Shown piece by piece: positions 49,718 through 57,108 of a DNA stretch of 64,000 bases. Position numbers and translations under genes: made by a program. The notes under the pieces are model-generated. The model did not search any database. It saw only the letters and a program-made list of their open reading frames with translations, and was not told the origin of the DNA. Positions within the stretch are counted from its first letter, which is position 1, and the number at the start of each line of letters is the position of its first letter. Source of the stretch: Streptomyces carminius (GTDB taxonomy: Bacteria > Actinomycetota > Actinomycetes > Streptomycetales > Streptomycetaceae); contig NZ_PGGW01000067.1 of the NCBI RefSeq assembly GCF_002794255.1, positions 372,001 to 436,000 on the forward strand, read 5' to 3'.

Positions 49718-50935
49718 TTGACACTATGGGCGCGGCAGGAGGCCGGGCACGCCCGGTACACCTACCGGCTGCGCGTGTCGTCGACCGCCCGTGCGGGCCT
49801 GATGGCCGAGTGGGCGCGCTGCCGGTGGATCTGGAACGAGTGCGTGGCCATGTCCCGCAAGGTCCACGCCGCGAACCGGAACGCCGCCGACAAGGTGACG
49901 TGCGGCCCGGCGCAGCTCGACAGGATGCTGACCGGGGCCCGCAACGCCATGGGCTGGCTGCGTGAGGGCGCCTCGGTGCCGCAGCAGCAGACCGTCCGGG
50001 ACTTCGCCACCTCCCGCGCCAAAGCGCTGAAGGACATCAAGGCCGGACTGCCGATGCGGCAGCGCGCCGGGATGCCCCGGATCAAGCGCAGGCGGGACGC
50101 GCTGCTCAGCCTGAACTACACGCGGCGCGGATTCCGTCTGAAGGACGGCCGCCTGCACGTCGCGGGCGGGATCGTCCTGACCGTCGTGTGGCCCCGTGAG
50201 CTGCCCTCGGCCCCCTCCAGCGTGCGCGTGTACCAGGACAGCCTGGGGCACTGGTACGCCTCCTTCGTCGTCATCACCGAGACCCGGCCGCTGCCCGGCA
50301 CGGGGCGAGTGCTGGGTGTGGACTGGGGCGTGCGTGAGACCGCCACCACCACGTCCGACACCTATGACCTGCCGCACGCCCAGCACGGGAAGAACGCCGC
50401 CCAGCGTCTCGCCCGCTACCAGCGGATGACGGCCCGCCGTAAGCCCGCACGCGGGCAGGCCGCGTCCCAGGGCTACCGGCAGGCACGGGCACAGGCGGCG
50501 AAGCTGCACAAGAAGGTCGCCCGCCAGCGGCAGGACACCGCCCGCAAGTGGGCCAAGTCCGTGGTGACCGACCACGACGCCATCGCCGTCGAGGACTTCC
50601 GGCCGAAGTTCCTCGCCAGGACCACCATGGCCCGCAAAGCCGCTGACGCGGCGATCGGAGCCACGAAGACGGCTCTGATCGAGATGGGCCGCAAGCACGG
50701 ACGCGATGTGCGTCTGGTGCACCCCGCGCACACCACCATGGACTGCGCGTCGTGCGGAGCGAGAACCAGGCACGCACTTCCTCTGTCGGAACGTACCTAC
50801 ACCTGCACCGCGTGCACAGCCGTCTCCCCCCGGGACAAGAACTCCGCGCGTGTGATGCTGGTCCGGGCCGGTCTCACCCCGGCTGGTGCCGAAGGCACAA
50901 GACCTCCGGGAGCGCTGCTCCCGGAGGCAGCCTGA
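49718..50935 (+). CDS. tnpB: TnpB RNA-guided endonuclease (IS1341-type)
   Basis: A 405-residue TnpB. N-terminal strand YTYRLRVSSTARAG and helix ARCRWIWNECVA are the wedge/REC part. RuvC active site: Asp in RVLGVDWGVRE, Glu in AIAVEDFRPKF and Asp in SPRDKNSARVML, all present. The zinc finger is CASCGARTRH ... YTCTACTAV. Such proteins cut DNA guided by a right-end RNA. The TTG at 49718 is the only start giving the full N-terminus besides a GTG at 49688; an ATG at 49726 is out of frame. The last 50 codons overlap the predicted omega RNA. Confidence 0.88.
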   Translation: MTLWARQEAGHARYTYRLRVSSTARAGLMAEWARCRWIWNECVAMSRKVHAANRNAADKVTCGPAQLDRMLTGARNAMGWLREGASVPQQQTVRDFATSRAKALKDIKAGLPMRQRAGMPRIKRRRDALLSLNYTRRGFRLKDGRLHVAGGIVLTVVWPRELPSAPSSVRVYQDSLGHWYASFVVITETRPLPGTGRVLGVDWGVRETATTTSDTYDLPHAQHGKNAAQRLARYQRMTARRKPARGQAASQGYRQARAQAAKLHKKVARQRQDTARKWAKSVVTDHDAIAVEDFRPKFLARTTMARKAADAAIGATKTALIEMGRKHGRDVRLVHPAHTTMDCASCGARTRHALPLSERTYTCTACTAVSPRDKNSARVMLVRAGLTPAGAEGTRPPGALLPEAA

Positions 50936-50974
50936 GCCAGGAATCCCCTCCCCTTCAGGGAGGGGAGGATGTCA
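50790..50974 (+). ncRNA. Predicted omega RNA (right-end guide RNA scaffold)
   Basis: The 3' end of tnpB and the right end hold hairpins expected of an omega RNA: 50903-50927 (11-base perfect arms around GCT) and 50945-50965 (8-base arms around CTTCA). The scaffold would end at GAGGATGTCA, and the sequence after about 50975 would be the guide. The 5' limit is a guess based on typical lengths of 150-200 bases. Confidence 0.45.
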
Positions 50975-51751
50975 AGGACGCAGTATCGCCTGCCCGTCAC
51001 GGCACTCCCCGGGGCGGTCCGGGGCGCCGGTGCCCGTGCCGGCCTCGGCCGCCGGTCCGGTGCCGGGTGGCCCGGAGGACTCGGAGGACTCGGAGGACTC
51101 GGGGGACTCGGGGGACTCCGGGAGCGGGACCTCGGGCACGGGGACGGCAAAGAGACGCAGGAAGAGCTGCGCCAGCGGTCCGATGGCCAGGGCGTAGACC
51201 ACCGTGCCCGCGCCCGCCGTGCCGCCCAGCAGGAAACCGGTGACCAGCATCACCACCTCGATGCCCGTCCGCACCAGCCGGACCGACCGCCCGGTGACCC
51301 GGTGCAGCCCGGTCATCAGGCCGTCGCGCGGTCCCGGCCCGAAGCGCGCCGCGATGTACAGGCCGGTCGCCACCCCGTTCAGGACGACCGCGACGGCCAG
51401 CAGCGGCACCCGCACCGCCATGGCGCGCGGCTCCGGCAGCAGGGCGAGGGCGCCGTCCATGGCGAGCCCGACCACGAACACGTTGGCGACGGTGCCCGGC
51501 CCCGGCCGCTCCCGCAGCGGTATCCACAGCAGCAGCACCGCCGCGCCCGTGATGATCACCACGGTGCCGATCGACAGCCCGGTGTGCTCCGCCACGCCCT
51601 GGTGGAAGACGTCCCACGGACCGAGACCGAGTCCGGCCCGCACCATCAGGGCCAGGCTCACGCCGTAGAGCACCAGCCCGAAGGAGAGCTGGAGCACACG
51701 GCGGACCAGACGGCCGGAGGAGCCTCCGGATGAACCTCTCAAGACGGACAA
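50972..51751 (-). CDS. YczE/YitT-family membrane protein, 3' end altered by element insertion
   Basis: A 259-residue integral membrane protein with five or six helices, like Bacillus YczE (LSFGLVLYGVSLALMVRAGL, GLGPWDVFHQGVAEHTGLSI, YIAARFGPGPRDGLMTGLHR). Function unknown. The TTG at 51751 has GGAAGGA upstream. The final 45 residues are Ser/Glu/Pro/Gly-rich, and the stop codon (50972-50974) lies inside the GATGTCA end of the TnpB element, so the original C-terminus was probably cut. It diverges from a MocR regulator, the pair known from Bacillus yczR-yczE. Confidence 0.8.
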   Translation of the reverse strand: MSVLRGSSGGSSGRLVRRVLQLSFGLVLYGVSLALMVRAGLGLGPWDVFHQGVAEHTGLSIGTVVIITGAAVLLLWIPLRERPGPGTVANVFVVGLAMDGALALLPEPRAMAVRVPLLAVAVVLNGVATGLYIAARFGPGPRDGLMTGLHRVTGRSVRLVRTGIEVVMLVTGFLLGGTAGAGTVVYALAIGPLAQLFLRLFAVPVPEVPLPESPESPESSESSESSGPPGTGPAAEAGTGTGAPDRPGECRDGQAILRP

Positions 51752-51771
51752 CGATCCTTCCTTTCTGGCGC

Positions 51772-51843
51772 GGTGGACCGGTACGTGCCACCCTGTGGCC
51801 CGTGAGTGGCCCGCGGCCACGGCCAATCAGAAGAAGGTGGACC
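51772..51843. promoter_or_regulatory. GGTGGACC direct repeats between yczE-like gene and mocR
   Basis: GGTGGACC occurs at 51772-51779 and 51836-51843 in the 98-base divergent region; MocR regulators typically bind direct repeats. A CCACC at 51788-51792 also makes an inverted pair with the first. Confidence 0.45.
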
Positions 51844-51849
51844 TGACAA

Positions 51850-53466
51850 ATGGCTCAGTGGACTTCGGTGGTGGGGGCACAGCAGCTCGCCCGCCTCCTG
51901 GCCTCCCAGCGCACCGCCGGGCACGCCGCCGCCCTCGCGTCCGGGCCCGCACCCGGTCCGGGCGGCCGCCGGCTGCCCGCCTACCGGGCGCTGGCCGACG
52001 GCGTGCGCCTGCTGGTGCTGGAGGGCCGCGTCCCCGTCGCCGCCCGGCTGCCCGCCGAACGCGAGCTGGCCGCCGCGCTCGCCGTCAGCCGCACCACCGT
52101 GGCCGCCGCCTACGAGGCGCTGCGCGCCGACGGGTTCCTCGCCTCCCGGCGCGGAGCGGGCAGCTGGACGGCGCTGCCGGCCGGCAACCCCCTGCCGTCG
52201 GGAGGACTGGAGCCCCTGCCGCCCGAGGCCGCCGGAACGGTGATCGACCTGGGCTGGGCGGCCCTGCCGGCCCCCGAGCCCTGGGTCACCCGGGCCTTCC
52301 GGGGCGCGCTGGCCGAGCTGCCCCCCTATGCCCACACCCACGGTGACTACCCGGCGGGACTGCCCGTGCTGCGCCGGGCCGTGGCCGACCGCTACACCGC
52401 CCGCGGTGTGGCGACCATGCCCGAGCAGATCATGATCACCACCGGGGCGATGGGCGCGGTGGCCGCCCTGCGCGGCCTGTTCGCCCCGCGCGGCGAACGC
52501 GTCGCCGTCGAGCACCCCTCGTACGCCAACGTCCTGCAACTGCTGCGTGAGGCGGGCGCCCGGCTGGTGCCGGTGGCGATGGGCGAGGGGCTGTCCGGCT
52601 GGGACCTGCCCGCCTGGCGGCGGGTGCTGCGCGACGCCGCGCCCCGGATGGCCTACGTCATCGCCGACTACCACAACCCCACCGGCGCCCAGGCGGACGA
52701 GGAGCAGCGCCGGGAGCTGGTCGCCGCCGCCCGTGCCGCGGGCACCGTGCTGGTGGCGGACGAGACCATGTCCGGTCTCGACCTCGACCCGCTGCCCGGC
52801 GGCCGGGCGCCCCGCCCGGTCGCGGCCTTCGATCCCGGCGGCTCGGCCGTCGTCACCGTCGGCTCGGCCAGCAAGTCCATCTGGGCCGGACTGCGCATCG
52901 GCTGGGTCCGCGCGGCCCCCGAGACCATTCGCAGCCTGGTCGCCGCCCGCGCGTACGGCGATCTGGGCAGCCCCGTGCTGGAGCAGCTCGCCGTGGCCTG
53001 GATGCTGGCGGACGGCGGCCCGGAGGCGGGCCCGGCCGGCGGTCCGGGCAGCGGTCCGGACGGCGCTGCGGATGTCGGGGGGGACGGCTGGGGGAACGGC
53101 TGGGACCGGGCCCTGGCCGTCCGCCGCGAGCGGGCCCGGGAGAACCGGGACTCGCTGGTCGCGGCAGTGCGGCGGGAGCTGCCCGACTGGGAGTTCACCG
53201 TTCCGCACGGCGGCCTCACCCTGTGGGTGCGTACCGGCGGGCTGTCCGGCTCGCGGATCGCCGAGGCGGGGGAACGGGTGGGCGTACGGGTGCCCTCCGG
53301 GCCGCGCTTCGGGGTGGACGGTGCCTTCGAGGGATACGTGCGGCTGCCGTTCACCGTCTCCGGGCCGGTCGCCGACGAGGCCGCGGTGCGGCTGGCCGCC
53401 GCCGCGCGGCTGGTCGCCGCCGGCCGGAGCGCCGGGGCCGACGCCCCGCGGACCTTCGTGGCCTGA
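51850..53466 (+). CDS. MocR/PdxR-like GntR-aminotransferase regulator
   Basis: A 538-residue MocR-family regulator: N-terminal GntR winged helix (LPAERELAAALAVSRTTVAA, AYEALRADGFLASRRGAGSW) joined to a class I aminotransferase-like domain that binds PLP. The PLP Lys lies in VGSASKSIWAGLRIGWVR, and ADYHNPTGAQ and VADETM hold the Asn and Asp. The divergent yczE-like gene is the likely target, as in Bacillus YczR. A 40-residue Gly/Pro/Ala insertion lies near residue 400. ATG at 51850; no clear Shine-Dalgarno. Confidence 0.92.
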   Translation: MAQWTSVVGAQQLARLLASQRTAGHAAALASGPAPGPGGRRLPAYRALADGVRLLVLEGRVPVAARLPAERELAAALAVSRTTVAAAYEALRADGFLASRRGAGSWTALPAGNPLPSGGLEPLPPEAAGTVIDLGWAALPAPEPWVTRAFRGALAELPPYAHTHGDYPAGLPVLRRAVADRYTARGVATMPEQIMITTGAMGAVAALRGLFAPRGERVAVEHPSYANVLQLLREAGARLVPVAMGEGLSGWDLPAWRRVLRDAAPRMAYVIADYHNPTGAQADEEQRRELVAAARAAGTVLVADETMSGLDLDPLPGGRAPRPVAAFDPGGSAVVTVGSASKSIWAGLRIGWVRAAPETIRSLVAARAYGDLGSPVLEQLAVAWMLADGGPEAGPAGGPGSGPDGAADVGGDGWGNGWDRALAVRRERARENRDSLVAAVRRELPDWEFTVPHGGLTLWVRTGGLSGSRIAEAGERVGVRVPSGPRFGVDGAFEGYVRLPFTVSGPVADEAAVRLAAAARLVAAGRSAGADAPRTFVA

Positions 53467-53497
53467 GGCCCGGGCGGGGGCCGCCCGGTGGCGCCCC

Positions 53498-53523
53498 GGC
53501 CGGCGGGCAGCCGCCCGCCGGCC
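53498..53523 (+). terminator. Hairpin after the mocR gene
   Basis: Perfect 11-base arms (53498-53508, 53513-53523) around AGCC, 31 bases past the stop. Confidence 0.65.
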
Positions 53524-53625
53524 CCTCGCATCCGCCGGTCCCGGCCGGGGGCCGTCCGCTCGTCGTACGGATCCGGGGCGGCGAACGGGGTGGACTCCGG
53601 CCGGCGCGGCACCCGGCAGCGGCAC

Positions 53626-53820
53626 CTAGAAGCTGAACCCGCCGATGAGGCCGGCGAGGGTCTCGCCGCCCGCCCGGATACCGGGGGCGATCGTCGACCC
53701 CGAGAGGTAGAACCCGAACAGCGCGCACACCACGGCGTGGGAGACCTTGAGGTTGTCCTTGCGGAAGAACAGGAAGACGATCACTCCGAGCAGCAGGACA
53801 CCGGAGATCGACAGCACCAT
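53626..53820 (-). CDS. Small two-helix membrane protein
   Basis: A 64-residue protein with hydrophobic segments at residues 1-20 (MVLSISGVLLLGVIVFLFFR) and about 28-46 (AVVCALFGFYLSGSTIAPG), and a Gly-rich end. Small conserved membrane proteins of this type occur widely in Streptomyces, some near transfer genes, but here no such gene is near. AGGAG precedes the ATG. Function unknown. Confidence 0.75.
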   Translation of the reverse strand: MVLSISGVLLLGVIVFLFFRKDNLKVSHAVVCALFGFYLSGSTIAPGIRAGGETLAGLIGGFSF

Positions 53821-54043
53821 GGGGACTCCTGTGTGACGAGGGGGTTGTCACCGCGTGTGCCTCAAGCTTCACAGAGTGTCCAGTAAGCGGAAAGCGGCGA
53901 AAGGGTGATTCATCGTATATTCGTCGATTTTCCGGAGGAGCCGGGCATCTCGCCCTGCGCGGTGTCGGCCGACGGGCACCGTCCGCGAATCGGTAGGTTC
54001 GAGCCGACAGGCCGAGACGCCGGACCGCCGCGAGGAGTCGCCC

Positions 54044-54874
54044 ATGCCCCGCCAGCCCGCGCTGCTGTATGTCACCGATCTCGCCTACGAGGCCAGGGGC
54101 CGCCGCTACGGCGACGAGGACGTCGGTCTCACCGCCCGGCTCCGCGCGGACTTCCACATCGCGCTGTGCCATCCGCGCGACGCGGTGGCCCTGATGGACG
54201 GCTTCGACGCGGTCGTGGTGCGCAACAGCGGCCCCGTCCTGCACCACCGGGAGGCCTGGGACGCCTTCCGCGCCCGCGCCCTGGAGCGCGGCACCCGGGT
54301 CTTCAACGAGCTGACCGGCCGGGCCGACATGGCGGGCAAGCGGTACCTGGCCGAACTGAGCGCGGCGGGCGAGGCGGTCATCCCGACCGTCGACCGCCGC
54401 GATGACCTCGACCGTCTCCCGCCGGCCGCCGAGTACGTCGTCAAGCCGGAGTTCGGCGCGGACTCCATCGGGATGCGGGTCGTCCCCGCGGGCCGGCTGG
54501 CGGAACTCGCCCTCGACCTGGACGGCGGTCTGCTGGTCCAGCCGAGGATCGACTTCCGCCACGAGGTCTCCTTCTACTTCGTCGACCGGGACTTCCAGTA
54601 CGCCCTGTACGCCCCCGACCCCGGCCGGCGCTGGGAGCTGGAGCCGTACCACCCCACGGCGGCCGATCTCGCCTTCGCCCGGCGCTTCGTGGCGTGGAAC
54701 GCCATCGGGCACGGCATCCAGCGGGTGGACGCCTGCCGCACCGCCGGCGGGGAACTGCTGCTGGTGGAGCTGGAGGACCTCAACCCGTATCTGTCGCTGG
54801 ACCGGGTGGACGCCGGTACGCGCGAGGCCTTCGCCGCCGCGCTGACCGCGTCGTTGCGCGCGCTTGTGGCCTGA
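54044..54874 (+). CDS. ATP-grasp-like protein, unknown ligase
   Basis: A 276-residue protein that resembles ATP-grasp ligases such as glutathione synthetase: FNELTGRADMAGKRYLAELS near the start, YVVKPEFGADSIGMRVV as the ATP-binding Lys/Gly strand, LLVQPRIDFRHEVSFYFV and a C-terminal acidic motif ELLLVELEDLNPYLSL that would bind Mg. It probably joins a carboxylate and an amine or thiol with ATP, but I cannot name the substrates. CGAGGAG lies before the ATG. Convergent with the cellulase gene. Confidence 0.7.
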   Translation: MPRQPALLYVTDLAYEARGRRYGDEDVGLTARLRADFHIALCHPRDAVALMDGFDAVVVRNSGPVLHHREAWDAFRARALERGTRVFNELTGRADMAGKRYLAELSAAGEAVIPTVDRRDDLDRLPPAAEYVVKPEFGADSIGMRVVPAGRLAELALDLDGGLLVQPRIDFRHEVSFYFVDRDFQYALYAPDPGRRWELEPYHPTAADLAFARRFVAWNAIGHGIQRVDACRTAGGELLLVELEDLNPYLSLDRVDAGTREAFAAALTASLRALVA

Positions 54875-54908
54875 GCCGCCGCCCGGCCGTGTGCGGCCGG
54901 GCGGCGGC
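54875..54908. terminator. Bidirectional hairpin between ATP-grasp and cellulase genes
   Basis: Perfect 15-base arms (54875-54889, 54894-54908) around TGTG, directly after one stop and 17 bases past the other. Confidence 0.85.
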
Positions 54909-54925
54909 CGAGGTGTCCCGGCGCC

Positions 54926-56311
54926 TCAGGGCAGCGGCGGCCAGGCGTTGGCCAGCAGCATGCGGAAGTAGGCCGGGAACCACTCGCCGGCGGCCGGCGC
55001 GCCGGGCACGGCGCCGGAGGGCGTGGAGCTGCCGCGCGGCGGTCCCCCGTACGCGGGGTCGCACATCGGCTGGTGCGGCCGGACCTCGACGGGGCTCGGC
55101 TCGCCCGCGCCGTCGGAGATCCCCGGGTTCTTGATCCAGGCGTAGGCGTCGATGCCGGGCTCGGGATCGGCGGCCGGGCGCTCGCCCAGACCGGCGCCGT
55201 CCTGGTTGCACCAGTTGCCCGGGGAGATCCGGCGGTCGAGGCGGCTGCCGTCGACGTAGTCGTCGACGCTGCCGTTCTCCGGACCGGGACCGGCGGGCCG
55301 GCCGGGACCGCCCCAGCCGTTGCGGGAGGTGTCGACCACCACGCCCAGGTCCCGGTCGAAGCCCAGGCGGATCAGCTCGTCGCGGAAGGCGAGTGCGTAG
55401 GGCACCTCGTCGACGTGGGGGTTCCAGTCGACCCAGTGACTCTGGCGGACGTGAACCCCGTGGACCGTGTCGTCGGCGTCGAAGTGCTCCTCGTGCGGCA
55501 CCGAGTAGTTCGCCACGTTGGTGGTGACGCCGCGCACCAGGTCCACGGCGTCCGCGCGCGCCGCGGTCTCGTACAGCAGCCGGGCGGCCGCGTCGCGGTT
55601 CTCCTCCCAGCCCAGCAGTCCGTGATGACTGATGTCCAGGTAGGGGTGGACGTTCGGCAGGGCGCCCAGCTCGGCCAGGGCGTGGCCCACCCCCTGGACG
55701 TAGGCGCCGTTCTCCATGACCGCCTCGCAGGCGAAGGTGGCGTTCCAGGCGCTGCCGGTGTTGGTGACCAGCCGGGGCAGCGAGTTGGGTTCGACGACGG
55801 CGGCGATCCGCAGGTCCGCGTAGTCGGGGTCGGCGAGGACGTCGGCGATGGGATCGACGAACTCCCTCTTGTAGCGGTCGAGTTCGGCGGGGCCCAGCTC
55901 GCCGCTGGGATTCTCCCGCTCGCAGTCGCGGCCGGGCAGGTCGTACAGGACGAGCTGGACGAGGTCGGCGTTCTGCGCGAGGGCGGCGTCGAGGTGGTCG
56001 CGCAGGCCCATGGCGTCGCCCCGGCCCCCGACATCGGCGATCTCGTCGAGCCAGACCGCGGTGGGCTGACCGGCGACGGCCGCGCCGCCCGGTTCGGCGG
56101 CGGCACGGGCGGACCACTCGGGGTCCACATAGCCCCGGGCGCCGGCGTACGGATTGCCGGCTTTCCCGGTGGGTGCGGCGGCACCGGCCGGTGCCGCCGC
56201 ACCCAGGGCCAGGACGGAGGTCAGGACGGCGGCCAGGGCGGCGGTCAGCGAGCGGGACGTGACACGGGTCGTACGCCGCCGGGGAAGCGGGGGTGACGGA
56301 GGCTGTGGCAT
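54926..56311 (-). CDS. Secreted GH6 cellulase (1,4-beta-glucanase)
   Basis: A 461-residue extracellular GH6 enzyme. The Sec signal ends near APAGAAAPT. The catalytic acid Asp lies in LVLYDLPGRDCERENPSGE, and AAVVEPNSLPRLVTN is the second conserved loop; the usual Asp of EPDSL is Asn here. FDRDLGVVVDTSRNGWGG and NPGISDGAGEPSP are also GH6 motifs. There is no cellulose-binding module, so it may act on soluble beta-glucan or rely on other enzymes. A CebR-type operator lies 43 bases upstream, which fits induction by cellobiose. Confidence 0.93.
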   Translation of the reverse strand: MPQPPSPPLPRRRTTRVTSRSLTAALAAVLTSVLALGAAAPAGAAAPTGKAGNPYAGARGYVDPEWSARAAAEPGGAAVAGQPTAVWLDEIADVGGRGDAMGLRDHLDAALAQNADLVQLVLYDLPGRDCERENPSGELGPAELDRYKREFVDPIADVLADPDYADLRIAAVVEPNSLPRLVTNTGSAWNATFACEAVMENGAYVQGVGHALAELGALPNVHPYLDISHHGLLGWEENRDAAARLLYETAARADAVDLVRGVTTNVANYSVPHEEHFDADDTVHGVHVRQSHWVDWNPHVDEVPYALAFRDELIRLGFDRDLGVVVDTSRNGWGGPGRPAGPGPENGSVDDYVDGSRLDRRISPGNWCNQDGAGLGERPAADPEPGIDAYAWIKNPGISDGAGEPSPVEVRPHQPMCDPAYGGPPRGSSTPSGAVPGAPAAGEWFPAYFRMLLANAWPPLP

Positions 56312-56353
56312 GCTCGCGGCTCCTCACATGGATGACCGGGCGGGGAAAGGCTC

Positions 56354-56367
56354 TGGGAGCGCTCCCG
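56354..56367. promoter_or_regulatory. CebR-type operator of the GH6 gene
   Basis: TGGGAGCGCTCCCG matches the CebR box TGGGAGCGCTCCCA at 13 of 14 bases, 43 bases upstream of the cellulase ATG. CebR is the cellobiose-responsive LacI repressor of cellulase genes in Streptomyces. Confidence 0.75.
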
Positions 56368-56442
56368 TGAAAGTAGTCGTGAACCAGCCCGGAGTGAAGC
56401 GGCGCAGCCGCCCGCCGGGGCGGTGTTCTTCGGAGGACGGAC

Positions 56443-56943
56443 ATGACGGACACGTGGCGCGGTGACGTGCGGCCGCCCGGGATCGACGCCGCCGAGCGGG
56501 AGACCCTGCTGGCCTTTCTCGGCTACCTGCGGGAGGCCGTAGCCGCCAAGGCGACCGGAGTGCCCGGGGAGGCGGCCCGTGCTCCGGGCGTGCCCTCCGG
56601 CACCAGCCTCCTGGGCCTGGTGAAGCATCTGACGGCGGTCGAGCACAACTGGTTCGGCTGGGCGTTCGCGGGTGAGGGGGACGAACCGCTGGACGACGGC
56701 GCACCGCCCGCACCCGGCGAGACGGCGGACGGACTGCTGGCCGCCTACCGGGCGGCGGCCGACCGCTCGAACCGGATCGTCGCGGCCTGTGACCGGCTGG
56801 ACCGCCCGGGGGCCCGGTCGCTGCGCGAGACTCCGGCGCCGACGCTGCGCTGGATCCTGGTGCACATGATCGAGGAGACCGCCCGGCACGCGGGTCACGC
56901 CGACATCCTGCGCGAGCGGATCGACGGCTCGACAGGGCGGTAG
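56443..56943 (+). CDS. DinB-family (DUF664) protein
   Basis: A 166-residue DinB/DUF664 four-helix protein. Metal-binding His are in LVKHLTAVEHNWFGW and MIEETARHAGHADILRE. Members act as metal-dependent transferases using mycothiol or similar thiols in actinobacteria, but the substrate here is unknown. CGGAGGACGGAC leads to the ATG. It stands alone, diverging from the cellulase gene. Confidence 0.9.
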   Translation: MTDTWRGDVRPPGIDAAERETLLAFLGYLREAVAAKATGVPGEAARAPGVPSGTSLLGLVKHLTAVEHNWFGWAFAGEGDEPLDDGAPPAPGETADGLLAAYRAAADRSNRIVAACDRLDRPGARSLRETPAPTLRWILVHMIEETARHAGHADILRERIDGSTGR

Positions 56944-57005
56944 CGGGCAGCCGGAGAAACGCGGAAAGGGAAAACGGGGAATTCGGGATAGTTCACCGAC
57001 GGCAC

Positions 57006-57035
57006 TTGATGACCGTTCCCGTCGTTCGCTATATT
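57006..57035 (+). promoter_or_regulatory. Predicted promoter of helR
   Basis: TTGATG (57006-57011), 18 bases, TATATT (57030-57035): a near-consensus housekeeping promoter in a markedly AT-rich stretch. No rifamycin-associated element (GGGGCTTGC...) is visible near it. Confidence 0.6.
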
Positions 57036-57059
57036 CGCCAGTTCATGCTTTTTCTGGAT

Positions 57060-57080
57060 TTGTGCACAACTGGCGCACAA
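57060..57080. promoter_or_regulatory. Inverted repeat TTGTGC-N9-GCACAA before helR
   Basis: A 21-base interrupted palindrome 28 bases upstream of the GTG, just after the expected transcription start. It may be an operator or a leader hairpin. Confidence 0.4.
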
Positions 57081-57108
57081 ATCTAATTCTAGTGAATGGG
57101 GATCCGCT

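Larger units (their letters stand above)
49410..50974. mobile_element. IS200/IS605-type TnpB element with an RHH gene
   Basis: Contains tnpB and a divergent ribbon-helix-helix gene; no TnpA. The right end has the hairpin at 50945-50965 followed by GAGGATGTCA, a common right-end form for these Streptomyces elements. The left boundary is uncertain; I place it at the hairpin 49427-49446. Insertion lies between the glycerophosphodiesterase and the yczE-like gene, and the right end supplies the stop codon of the latter. Confidence 0.55.

Noticed and set aside
47531..50935. A 1134-codon open frame on the plus strand ending in TnpB
   Set aside because: Only the last 405 codons look like protein. 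The upstream part is the antisense of the MFS and glycerophosphodiesterase genes, open because stop codons are rare in GC-rich DNA.
53905..54405. 166-codon frame overlapping the ATP-grasp gene
   Set aside because: It is out of phase with the ATP-grasp protein and turns into Arg/Pro/Gly noise; its AT-rich start is probably a promoter.
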